Shown: positions 1 to 5,473 of the stretch, piece after piece
Numbering within the stretch: the stretch's first letter is position 1
Layout of the letters: the number at the start of each line of letters is the position of its first letter
Program-made: the position numbers and the translations under genes
Notes under the pieces: generated by a model
The model's database searches: none
What the model was told of the DNA's origin: nothing
Seen by the model: only the letters and a program-made list of their open reading frames with translations
Assembly: GCA_017472105.1 (NCBI GenBank)
Contig: JAFUQY010000280.1
Coordinates: forward strand, 1-5,955
Direction: 5' to 3'
From: Clostridia bacterium
Lineage (GTDB): Bacteria > Bacillota_A > Clostridia > Oscillospirales > CAG-272
DNA length: 5,955 bases

Positions 1-63
1 TAAATTTCGGCTTCACAAACGCAGCCGGGGAAGGTGGCACGGTTTTTTCTCAAAAAATCGTGA
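1..63. repeat. Dispersed repeat, copy 1 (63 bp)
   Basis: This stretch matches 5893-5955 at 58 of 63 positions in the same orientation. Differences are at 1, 9, 10, 13 and 37. The runs 14-36 and 38-63 are identical to the other copy. The right half (38-62) is a hairpin: CACGG plus six T, a CTC loop, then six A plus TCGTG, giving 11 bp with one G-T pair. A further shared 14-mer, CCTGCGGCGCGGTT, occurs at 83-96 and 5739-5752, so repeat-family sequence reaches the lepB stop codon. The hairpin has its T-run inside the stem and none after it, so it is not a standard intrinsic terminator for lepB. No clear terminator for the apgM-lepB operon is visible in 1-94. Confidence 0.85.
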
Positions 64-94
64 CGGATGAGGCGTGAACAAACCTGCGGCGCGG

Positions 95-736
95 TTAATT
101 CCCGTACGGATTCTTAAAATATTCCGCTTTGTCAAACGGCATGACGCGCATCCATGCTTTGCCTACGACGCAGCGGGTGTCGATTGTGCCGATTTCGATC
201 TGGCGGCTGTCGGCGGAGTGGTTGCGGTTGTCGCCGAGGACGAAGATTTCGCCTTCCGGAACCGTGATCGGGAATTTGTATTCCGGCAGAAGAAGAACGT
301 CGGTTGCGAGATAGCGGTATGCGTCCTCGTTCACTTCCTCGCCGTCGACGTAGAGGTGCCAGTTATGGAAGTCACAGCGGATATCCACGGTCTGACCTTC
401 GGTGGCGATGACGCGCTTGACGATGGGATCCGCGTAGCCGACCTGAGAAATGTCGTGGATGATGACGATGTCGCCGGGAGTGGCTTCGTAGAAGAGATCG
501 GACACGGCAAGGTATTCGCCTCCGGAGAGGGTCTGTTCCATGGAGTTGCCGTCGACGATGTTGAGTCTGAGGACGAACGCAAACAGGAGCATGACCACGA
601 TGGTCACGGTCGCGAGCATTTCCGTCAGCTCATAGGCGGTGCCGGGAATGTCGATTTTCTCCTTCGGCTTGGGCTGGTTCTCGGTGTTTTCCGTCTTTTC
701 CTCGGTTTCGGGGGCGGAGAGGTTGTTTTCGTTCAT
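95..736 (-). CDS. lepB: Signal peptidase I (S26 family)
   Basis: This gene encodes a 213-residue membrane serine protease that removes signal peptides from secreted proteins on the outer face of the cytoplasmic membrane. Residues 1-30 form an acidic, Glu/Asn/Pro/Lys-rich cytoplasmic tail without clear homology. One membrane segment spans about 41-57. The catalytic serine box follows (DGNSMEQTL, Ser65), then the lysine box (PIVKRVIATEG, Lys107); the 42-residue spacing fits the Gram-positive Ser/Lys dyad enzymes. The conserved GDNRNHSADSR box is at 168-178. Length and the single membrane pass fit SipS-type enzymes. The start is supported by GAGG at 744-747, seven bases upstream. It begins 12 bp after the apgM stop, so the two genes are almost certainly cotranscribed. 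It appears intact. Repeat sequence begins immediately after its stop. Confidence 0.95.
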   Translation of the reverse strand: MNENNLSAPETEEKTENTENQPKPKEKIDIPGTAYELTEMLATVTIVVMLLFAFVLRLNIVDGNSMEQTLSGGEYLAVSDLFYEATPGDIVIIHDISQVGYADPIVKRVIATEGQTVDIRCDFHNWHLYVDGEEVNEDAYRYLATDVLLLPEYKFPITVPEGEIFVLGDNRNHSADSRQIEIGTIDTRCVVGKAWMRVMPFDKAEYFKNPYGN

Positions 737-748
737 TGGGGTACCTCG

Positions 749-1963
749 TTACTTTACAATAAAATGATCGAGCAGCGTGGAGCCGTCGGGGATGTAGTCG
801 TTCATGGCGCGGCAGGTTTCTTCGGTGTAGGTATCCACGCCGGATTCTGCTTCGCGGGAGTCGTACAGGAAGAACGGCACGGGATCGGAGGAATGCGTGC
901 GGATTTCCAGCGGCGTCGGATGGTCGGGCAGAACGAGAATGCGGAAGTCCTCGCCGGTTGACAGAAGATATTCATAAACGGGCTTGAGAATTTCCGTATC
1001 AATCTTTGTGATGCAGTCGACCTTCCAGTCGGGCTTGCCCTGATGACCGCATTCGTCGGGGGCTTCGACGTGGACGTACAGAAGATCGTGATCGGCGAAC
1101 GCTCCGATTGCCGCATCTGCCTTGCCGCGGTAGTTGGTGTGGTAGTTGCCGGTCGCGCCTTCGACGATGCGGGTGTCACAGCCGGCGCAGATCGCGATGC
1201 CGCGGATCAGGTCAACAGCGGAGATGACGCAGGTCTTCACGCCCCATTTTTCATAAAAATCAGGCAGTGCGGGCTTCTTTCCGGGACTCCACAGCCACGG
1301 GGAATTCGCCGCATGCAGGCCTCTCGCGCGTCTGGAGACGTTCACGGGATGGTTTTCGAGCACCTTCGCACCCTCCTTCATGAACTCGAGGAATGCTTCG
1401 CCGCCGTTTTCCGCTTTCGGGAGATGGGAGCCGATGACCTGACCGATGATGTCGTGCGGACGGTCGAAATTGTAGGTGTCGCATGCGTTTTTCCAGAGCA
1501 GGCAGTGACGGTAGCTCACACCGGTGTGCAGGATGCGTCCTTCCATGGGAAGCGCTTCGTTGAGTGCGGCGACGAGCTGGGCGGATTCCTCGGTGGTGAT
1601 GTCGTCCGAGCTGTGGTCGAGCATGACGCGTTCTTCGTACGGATCGTCCGCGGTGCCGGAGAGGGTGACAAAATTACAGCGCAGCGCGGTGTCGTCCGGT
1701 TCCATGGTCAGACCGAGACTCATTGCCTCAAGCGGAGAGCGTCCCTTGGAGTAGATGCGCGGATTGTAGGAGAGAATGGCGAGGTTCGCGGTGTCGCTTT
1801 CGGGAACCATGCCCTCAGGGACATTCAGAACGGTGCCGCAGCGGGATTTTTTCGCCAGTGCATCCATTGTCGGATGAGCGGCCTTTTCCATGGGCGTTTT
1901 GTTGTCAAGGACGGGGTTCGGCGTATCAGCCATGCCGTCGGGTATGAGAATGAGATATTTCAT
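749..1963 (-). CDS. apgM: Cofactor-independent phosphoglycerate mutase, archaeal type (or putative homoserine kinase)
   Basis: The 404-residue product belongs to the alkaline-phosphatase superfamily branch of archaeal-type 2,3-bisphosphoglycerate-independent phosphoglycerate mutases, usually about 400 residues. Visible motifs, in order, are the N-terminal metal-binding PDGMAD (8-13), PESDTANLAILSYNP (54-68) with the likely nucleophile Ser56, the family-typical SPWLWSPGKKP (221-231), EAPDECGHQGK (300-310) and DHPTP followed by RTHSSDPVPF (347-364), which supply the remaining metal ligands. The family interconverts 3- and 2-phosphoglycerate in glycolysis. Some bacterial members have been proposed as alternative homoserine kinases in threonine synthesis, and sequence reading alone does not separate the two. 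No hom or thrC neighbour lies in the window to support the second role. The start is set by AGAGG at 1971-1975, seven bases upstream. It is the first gene of the operon with lepB. Confidence 0.9.
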   Translation of the reverse strand: MKYLILIPDGMADTPNPVLDNKTPMEKAAHPTMDALAKKSRCGTVLNVPEGMVPESDTANLAILSYNPRIYSKGRSPLEAMSLGLTMEPDDTALRCNFVTLSGTADDPYEERVMLDHSSDDITTEESAQLVAALNEALPMEGRILHTGVSYRHCLLWKNACDTYNFDRPHDIIGQVIGSHLPKAENGGEAFLEFMKEGAKVLENHPVNVSRRARGLHAANSPWLWSPGKKPALPDFYEKWGVKTCVISAVDLIRGIAICAGCDTRIVEGATGNYHTNYRGKADAAIGAFADHDLLYVHVEAPDECGHQGKPDWKVDCITKIDTEILKPVYEYLLSTGEDFRILVLPDHPTPLEIRTHSSDPVPFFLYDSREAESGVDTYTEETCRAMNDYIPDGSTLLDHFIVK

Positions 1964-2023
1964 GATGATACCTCTGTTATAAGATGAAGCTATATACGGC
2001 TATCGTTATCAGTCGTATTGTAC

Positions 2024-2052
2024 ATTATACCACAAAATTCCCGGGGTTACAA
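2024..2052 (-). promoter_or_regulatory. Promoter of the apgM-lepB operon
   Basis: On the minus strand TTGTAA (2047-2052) and a perfect TATAAT (2024-2029) are separated by exactly 17 bp. The -10 is preceded by TGG, an extended -10 signature. The start of transcription should fall near 2017, giving a 5' leader of about 50 bases with no obvious riboswitch or attenuator. The promoter was recognised by eye and fits a housekeeping sigma-A site. Confidence 0.85.
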
Positions 2053-2070
2053 TGCGTATGGCAAAAACTG

Positions 2071-2096
2071 CATGAAAATATTACATAAAATTCATG
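2071..2096. repeat. Inverted repeat between the divergent promoters
   Basis: CATGAA (2071-2076) and TTCATG (2091-2096) form a 6-bp inverted repeat with a 14-bp AT-rich spacer. It lies between the apgM and rpsT promoters. It could be a binding site for a dimeric regulator, but arms this short can arise by chance in AT-rich DNA. Apart from this repeat, the two promoters, the palindrome at 2175-2199 and the rpsT leader, I see nothing else in the 1964-2282 gap. Confidence 0.3.
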
Positions 2097-2150
2097 ATTC
2101 GGGGGTATGAAATTTGGCTGTAATTTTTACGGAAAATTTGCGCTGACCTC

Positions 2151-2179
2151 TTGCATTTGACGAGAAAAAGTGGTACAAT
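2151..2179 (+). promoter_or_regulatory. Promoter of rpsT
   Basis: TTGCAT (2151-2156) and TACAAT (2174-2179) are spaced by 17 bp, and TGG directly before the -10 makes an extended -10 element. The AT-rich stretch at 2121-2140 lies where an UP element would sit, as expected for a strong ribosomal protein promoter. The TTGACG at 2157-2162 is a better -35 hexamer, but its spacing to TACAAT is only 11 bp, so it was not chosen. The predicted start is near 2186, about 97 bases before the start codon. Confidence 0.8.
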
Positions 2180-2199
2180 ACCATACTGTATGATATTGT
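2175..2199. promoter_or_regulatory. Operator-like 25-bp palindrome over the rpsT -10 and start site
   Basis: The arms ACAATA (2175-2180) and TATTGT (2194-2199) are exact reverse complements. So are the inner arms CATA (2182-2185) and TATG (2189-2192). One mismatched pair (2181/2193) separates outer from inner arms, and a central CTG (2186-2188) forms the axis. Ten of twelve half-site pairs being the outermost and innermost blocks makes this symmetric around 2187. It overlaps five bases of the -10 box and the predicted start site, so it would not be transcribed whole and is better read as a DNA site than as an RNA hairpin. The regulator is unknown. Confidence 0.5.
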
Positions 2200-2282
2200 C
2201 AATCTGCGTACCCTCTCAGGCGCGGAGAGACCTTGTTCGGCAGTCATGCCGTATAAATTTATGAATTTAGGGAGAAAAATCA
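2186..2282 (+). promoter_or_regulatory. Structured 5' leader of rpsT
   Basis: The predicted leader of about 97 bases contains two clean hairpins. The first is CTCTC (2213-2217) with GAGAG (2225-2229) and loop AGGCGCG. The second is CGGCA (2238-2242) with TGCCG (2247-2251) and loop GTCA. They are followed by an AT-rich single-stranded stretch and the Shine-Dalgarno sequence AGGGAG (2269-2274), eight bases before the ATG. Neither hairpin covers the ribosome binding site as drawn. S20 synthesis is autoregulated in E. coli, so a leader bound by S20 is plausible here, but this is inference from position and pairing only. Confidence 0.4.
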
Positions 2283-2546
2283 ATGCCTAACATTAAATCC
2301 GCTAAGAAGCGCGTAAAAGTAATCGCTGCAAAGACCCTTCAGAACAAGATGTTCAAGAGCCAGCTCAAGACTTCCGTTAAGAAGTTCCTCGCTGCTGTTG
2401 AATCCGGTGACAAGGCTGCTGCAACCGCATGCTACACCGAAGCTGTCAAGATGATGGACAAGGCTGTTGCAAAGAACCTTCTTCACAAGAACAACGCTGC
2501 TCACAAGAAGAGCCAGTTCACTCTCCTCCTCAACAAGATGGCGTAA
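2283..2546 (+). CDS. rpsT: 30S ribosomal protein S20
   Basis: The gene encodes an 87-residue, lysine- and alanine-rich protein of the small ribosomal subunit that binds 16S rRNA early in assembly. The N-terminus MPNIKSAKKRVK and the C-terminal block with NLLHKNNAAHKKSQFTLLLNK are diagnostic, and the length equals the family norm. Three long helices are expected, with no membrane or signal segments. AGGGAG lies eight bases upstream of the ATG. Codon choice (AAG, AAC, GCT, CTC, GTT) is strongly biased and less GC-rich at third positions than the neighbouring genes, consistent with high expression. It is a single-gene transcription unit, divergent from apgM and convergent with the MATE gene, ending at the terminator near 2631-2665. 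Confidence 0.98.
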   Translation: MPNIKSAKKRVKVIAAKTLQNKMFKSQLKTSVKKFLAAVESGDKAAATACYTEAVKMMDKAVAKNLLHKNNAAHKKSQFTLLLNKMA

Positions 2547-2552
2547 GCCTCT

Positions 2553-2621
2553 GTCTGGGACGGAAACGAATTTCATTTTGCCGTGATCTTCCGTTGGCTG
2601 CCGGAGGATCGCATCGCAGAC
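2553..2621 (+). other. Folded 3' untranslated region of rpsT
   Basis: After the rpsT stop, GTCTG (2553-2557) can pair with CAGAC (2617-2621). Inside this, GATCTTCCG (2585-2593) pairs with CGGAGGATC (2602-2610) through nine base pairs including one G-T, with an eight-base loop. The T-A-rich segment 2558-2584 between them is unpaired as drawn. This could protect the mRNA 3' end or be a small RNA released from the 3' UTR; neither is shown by the sequence alone. Confidence 0.4.
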
Positions 2622-2665
2622 AAAAAAATCAACTCCCCATCATTGCTCCGATGAGGAGTTTTTTT
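2622..2665. terminator. Bidirectional intrinsic terminator between rpsT and the MATE gene
   Basis: AACTCC (2631-2636) pairs with GGAGTT (2655-2660). After one C/A mismatch, CATC (2638-2641) pairs with GATG (2650-2653) around an eight-base loop. Seven T follow on the plus strand (2659-2665), ending rpsT transcripts. Seven A at 2622-2628 become a T-run after the same hairpin on the minus strand, so it can also stop the convergent mreB-MATE transcript, about 130 bases after the MATE stop codon. Confidence 0.9.
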
Positions 2666-2756
2666 GTTGCCTTAACAGAACCGGAACGAATACAGATCCG
2701 CACCGCACAGCTCAAACCTCACGCTTGACTGTATCATAAAACCTCCCAATCCAATC

Positions 2757-2795
2757 AAAATGCGAAGCATTTTTACCTTTTCTCTTCCCTCTTCC
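2757..2795. repeat. Tiny-loop palindrome plus heptamer repeats after the MATE stop
   Basis: AAAATGC (2757-2763) and GCATTTT (2767-2773) are exact arms with a three-base GAA loop. Next to it, directly after the MATE stop codon on the minus strand, are two copies of the heptamer GGAAGAG (2789-2795 and 2782-2788), then a degenerate AAAAGGT (2775-2781). The hairpin has T-rich arms but no separate T-run, so it is a weak terminator at best. The layout resembles the palindrome plus heptamer tract after mreB. The rest of 2666-2756 holds nothing I can recognise. Confidence 0.5.
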
Positions 2796-4178
2796 CTATA
2801 TCTTCTTCATCCACCTGTACCGGTTCACCTTCACGACTGCGACGAAGCACTTGAGAATCTGGTCGGACTTGAGGCAGGCGAAGATGATGACGGGCGGGAG
2901 ATTCATGCGGAATGCGATAAACGACGCGGGCAGTACGATGCACCACATGAAGATGATGTCGTTGAAGAGGACGAATCCGGTGTCACCTCCGCCGCGCACG
3001 ATCCCGGTCAGACAGGGCATCTGGTACGACGTTCCCACGGCGGTGACGGAAAGAACAGTCATGAATGCGAGTGCCATGTCCCGTGTGCCGGAGGAGACGT
3101 CGTAGAAGCCGATGATGAGATCCTTCGCCGCGAAGATGGAAAGCCCGGTCAGCACGCCGAGAATGAGGAAGATTCCCTGCATCCTTGACGAGCGGTGGCG
3201 GATTTCGGATTTCAGAAGCTCCGTGTTCCCTGCCGCTTCGCCGATGGTCTTGCCGATCATGACGGACGCCGCCGTAGCCGAACCGTAGGAGAAGACGGAG
3301 AGAATCTGGAACAGGGTCGATGCAATGGAGTTCGCGGTGATGACGGAGTCGGTCATGTGTCCGAGAATCGCGGTCTGAAGTCCCATCGCGATGCCCCACG
3401 ACGTCCCGGACAGGAACACGGGCAGGCTGACCTTCATGAATTTTCCGGTGATTTCCCGGTCGGCTCTGAAGAAATCGGACAGCTTCACGTGCAGTTTTTT
3501 ATCTATGAACGCGAGATAGAACACGACGATGAAAAACTCCGCCGCACGGGAGATGAGCGTGGCAATCGCGGCACCTCTGACACCCATCGCGGGTGCGCCG
3601 AAGTGACCGAAAATGAGGATGTAGTTGAGGATGAGATTGATGACCAGCGCCGCGCAGGAGTTCACAAAGCCGATCATGGCGCACTCCACACTGCGGAGCA
3701 TGCCGAGAAGTACCTGCGTTGCCGCGAAGAAGACGTACGTGAAGCACACGATCTGCAAGTACTTCGTCGCTTCGGCAATGACGGCGGGCTTGTCGGTGAA
3801 AATCGAGAGAATCGGCGTCGGAATCACCAGCGCAAGCACGAGCATGACGCCGGAGAGGATGAGCCCGAAGTGCATCGCGGTGGCTGCGGCTTTCTTGATG
3901 GCGGCGATGTTTTTCTCACCCCAGAAGCGCGAGCACATGACGACGGTTCCGTCCGCGATGCCGCCGAGCATCATCTGGAGCAGGAACTGAATCTGATTGA
4001 CGATGAAAACGCCCGAGATGGCAAGCTCCGCGGTGTCCCCGAGCTGACCGATCATGATGTTGTCCGCGAGATTGACGCCGTAGACGATGATGTTCTGACA
4101 CGCAATGGTAATCAGCAGCCGTCCCCAGCGTTTCCAGAAATCCCGCCGCGCCTCCGGTGAAGAAACGGATTGTGTCAT
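2796..4178 (-). CDS. MATE-family multidrug/Na+ (or H+) antiporter
   Basis: The 460-residue protein is an integral membrane transporter of the multidrug and toxic compound extrusion family, typically about 450 residues with 12 membrane helices in two similar halves. These export cationic drugs or metabolites in exchange for sodium or protons. Family signs are LADNIMIGQLGDTAELA (37-53) near helix 1, MGVRGAAIATLISR (198-211) at the end of the first half, a second-half start near VSLPVFLSGTSWG (250-262) and RGGGDTGF (395-402). Many hydrophobic stretches follow the expected pattern. The substrate cannot be read from sequence. The start is supported by GGGAGG at 4184-4189, five bases upstream. It lies 105 bp after mreB on the same strand with no convincing promoter between, so cotranscription is likely. 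A basic tail (KVNRYRWMKKI) ends the protein. Confidence 0.93.
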   Translation of the reverse strand: MTQSVSSPEARRDFWKRWGRLLITIACQNIIVYGVNLADNIMIGQLGDTAELAISGVFIVNQIQFLLQMMLGGIADGTVVMCSRFWGEKNIAAIKKAAATAMHFGLILSGVMLVLALVIPTPILSIFTDKPAVIAEATKYLQIVCFTYVFFAATQVLLGMLRSVECAMIGFVNSCAALVINLILNYILIFGHFGAPAMGVRGAAIATLISRAAEFFIVVFYLAFIDKKLHVKLSDFFRADREITGKFMKVSLPVFLSGTSWGIAMGLQTAILGHMTDSVITANSIASTLFQILSVFSYGSATAASVMIGKTIGEAAGNTELLKSEIRHRSSRMQGIFLILGVLTGLSIFAAKDLIIGFYDVSSGTRDMALAFMTVLSVTAVGTSYQMPCLTGIVRGGGDTGFVLFNDIIFMWCIVLPASFIAFRMNLPPVIIFACLKSDQILKCFVAVVKVNRYRWMKKI

Positions 4179-4234
4179 AAAGTCCTCCCTTCGGAATAAA
4201 CGAAACGGCCATGAATATGAAATCCACAGCCGCT

Positions 4235-4269
4235 CCTCTTTCTTATTTATTCTTTCTTCTTTATTCTTT
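4235..4269 (-). repeat. Five-unit heptamer tandem repeat upstream of the MATE gene
   Basis: Read on the minus strand, 4269-4235 divides into AAAGAAT, AAAGAAG, AAAGAAT, AAATAAG and AAAGAGG. The consensus is AAAGAAK, and the fit degrades toward the MATE gene. It is pure purine except for four T. It begins about ten bases after the small GGC-GCA-GCC palindrome (4272-4280) that follows the mreB stop, and ends 56 bp before the MATE start codon. Seven-base units can vary in copy number by slippage, which would change spacing in the mreB-MATE gap. Confidence 0.6.
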
Positions 4270-4283
4270 AAGGCGCAGCCGTC

Positions 4284-5321
4284 CTACTGCTGTCCCCATG
4301 TGTATTCCCGTTCACGGTGGCGCGAGATGTTGACCGCACCTTCGGGAACGGACGAGAGCCGCTCGAGGGATTTGCCCGTGCCGATTGCGACGCAGGAGAC
4401 TGCCTTCTTTGCCACGCGGGTCTTCACGCCGGTCGCGTATTCGATGAGGCGGTCAAGTCCGTAGAGGAGACTTCCGCCGCCGGTCATGACGATGCCGTTG
4501 GAGATGATGTCGCCGATGAGCTCGGGCGGTGTTCTCTCGATCACGGAGCAGACCGCTTCGATGACGGCGGTGATGGGCTCCTCAAGGGCATCCGGGATTT
4601 CCTGCGACGTGATGTGAATCATGCGGGGGAGTCCCTGAATCAGACAGCGTCCCTTCACGTTGAGGGCACGTGCTTCTTCTCTCGGCCACGCGGAGCCGAT
4701 TTTCTTCTTGATTTCCTCCGCAGTCCGCTCACCGATGAGGACGTTGTGCTTGCGGCGGCAGTAGCGGATGATGGCTTCGTCGAACTTGTCGCCGGCAACC
4801 TTGATGGACTCGGAAACGACCACGCCGCCGAGGGAGATGACCGCGATGTCCGTGGTGCCGCCGCCGATATCGACGACCATGTGTCCGTTGGGAGCGGAGA
4901 TATCGATACCCGCACCGAGAGCGGCCGCAACGGGTTCCTCGATGAGGTAGGTTCGCTTGGCTCCTGCCTGTGTAGCCGCATCCACGACGGCGCGTTCTTC
5001 GACTTCGGTGATACCGGAGGGAACGCAGATGATGACGCGGGGCTTGAAGATCATGGTGCCGCACGCTTTTTTAATGAAGTGGCGGATCATGTGCTGAGTG
5101 ATTTCGTACTGGCTGATGACGCCGTCACGGAGCGGGCGGATTGCGGTGATATTGCCGGGGGTACGTCCCAGCATCACTTCAGCTTCCGCGCCGACTTTGA
5201 GGATTTTATCGGTATTTTTGTCGATGGCGACAACGGAGGGCTCTTTGATGACGATCCCCTTGCCCTTGACATACACAAGGACAGTAGCCGTCCCCAGGTC
5301 GATGCCGATGTCTTTGCTCAT
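4284..5321 (-). CDS. mreB: MreB/Mbl-family actin-like cell-shape protein
   Basis: The 345-residue protein is a bacterial actin homologue that polymerises at the inner membrane face and guides lateral cell-wall synthesis in rods. ATP-binding motifs are all present: phosphate-1 IDLGTATV (7-14), the MreB-typical VKGKGIVIKEPSVVA (18-32), IEEP (127-130), phosphate-2 VVDIGGGTTDIAVIS (149-163) and the adenosine motif MTGGGSLL (279-286). RTPPEL (263-268) and CVAIGTGK (310-317) are also conserved. A charged tail of about 20 residues (326-345) is longer than in B. subtilis Mbl. MreC, MreD or division genes are absent in the window, so this may be a stand-alone paralogue (Mbl or MreBH type) rather than the mreBCD copy. 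The start codon matches the family N-terminus. GAGG at 5334-5337 is 12 bases upstream, a rather long spacing. Confidence 0.95.
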   Translation of the reverse strand: MSKDIGIDLGTATVLVYVKGKGIVIKEPSVVAIDKNTDKILKVGAEAEVMLGRTPGNITAIRPLRDGVISQYEITQHMIRHFIKKACGTMIFKPRVIICVPSGITEVEERAVVDAATQAGAKRTYLIEEPVAAALGAGIDISAPNGHMVVDIGGGTTDIAVISLGGVVVSESIKVAGDKFDEAIIRYCRRKHNVLIGERTAEEIKKKIGSAWPREEARALNVKGRCLIQGLPRMIHITSQEIPDALEEPITAVIEAVCSVIERTPPELIGDIISNGIVMTGGGSLLYGLDRLIEYATGVKTRVAKKAVSCVAIGTGKSLERLSSVPEGAVNISRHREREYTWGQQ

Positions 5322-5377
5322 ATGTATGGTTAACCTCGTGGGAGAATTTTTTGGTGAAAAATATTGTAATACATTTT

Positions 5378-5406
5378 ATTATACATCATATTGCGGGTTT
5401 TTGCAA
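5378..5406 (-). promoter_or_regulatory. Promoter of mreB (and probably the MATE gene)
   Basis: On the minus strand TTGCAA (5401-5406) and a perfect TATAAT (5378-5383) are separated by 17 bp. The start should be near 5371, leaving an AT-rich leader of about 50 bases. The -35 hexamer lies at the edge of the hairpin-rich region, so the repeat block stops just where promoter function begins. Confidence 0.85.
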
Positions 5407-5418
5407 GGGGATAAGGTA

Positions 5419-5435
5419 GAAAAGCTCCGCTTTTC
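5419..5435. repeat. Perfect palindrome with three-base loop
   Basis: GAAAAGC (5419-5425) and GCTTTTC (5429-5435) are exact arms around TCC. It is followed on the plus strand by an AT-rich stretch (5436-5449) but no T-run. In form it matches the palindrome at 2757-2773. It marks the left edge of the hairpin block, 13 bp beyond the mreB -35 box. Confidence 0.6.
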
Positions 5436-5473
5436 AAATTTAATTTATACCCTCGCGGGGGCGCCTAAGAACT

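Noticed and set aside
38..62. Hairpin with T6 and A6 arms as the lepB terminator
   Set aside because: The T and A runs are both inside the stem and no T-run follows on the minus strand, so it does not meet the usual intrinsic terminator form.
74..961. Long open frame on the plus strand (295 codons)
   Set aside because: It lies antisense to lepB and apgM, which have clear family motifs. Its Asp/Val/Gly/His-rich translation is the usual by-product of GC-rich codons on the other strand.
1043..1987. Long open frame on the plus strand (314 codons)
   Set aside because: It is entirely antisense to apgM apart from a few bases, with no ribosome binding site and no recognisable domain.
2429..2728. 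Plus-strand frame overlapping the end of rpsT (99 codons)
   Set aside because: It is out of phase with rpsT, has no start signal of its own, and runs through the terminator hairpin.
3195..4160. Long open frame on the plus strand (321 codons)
   Set aside because: It is antisense to the MATE gene. The highly charged translation (Glu, Asp, Arg, His) mirrors the hydrophobic codons opposite.
3916..4227. Minus-strand frame starting at GTG 4227 with GAGGAG five bases upstream
   Set aside because: The initiation context is tempting, but the frame overlaps the MATE N-terminus out of phase and the translation is arginine/histidine-rich without family likeness. A very short leader peptide cannot be excluded.
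4317..5333. Long open frame on the plus strand (338 codons)
   Set aside because: It is antisense to mreB, whose ATPase motifs are complete; the Asp-rich, low-complexity translation is an artefact.
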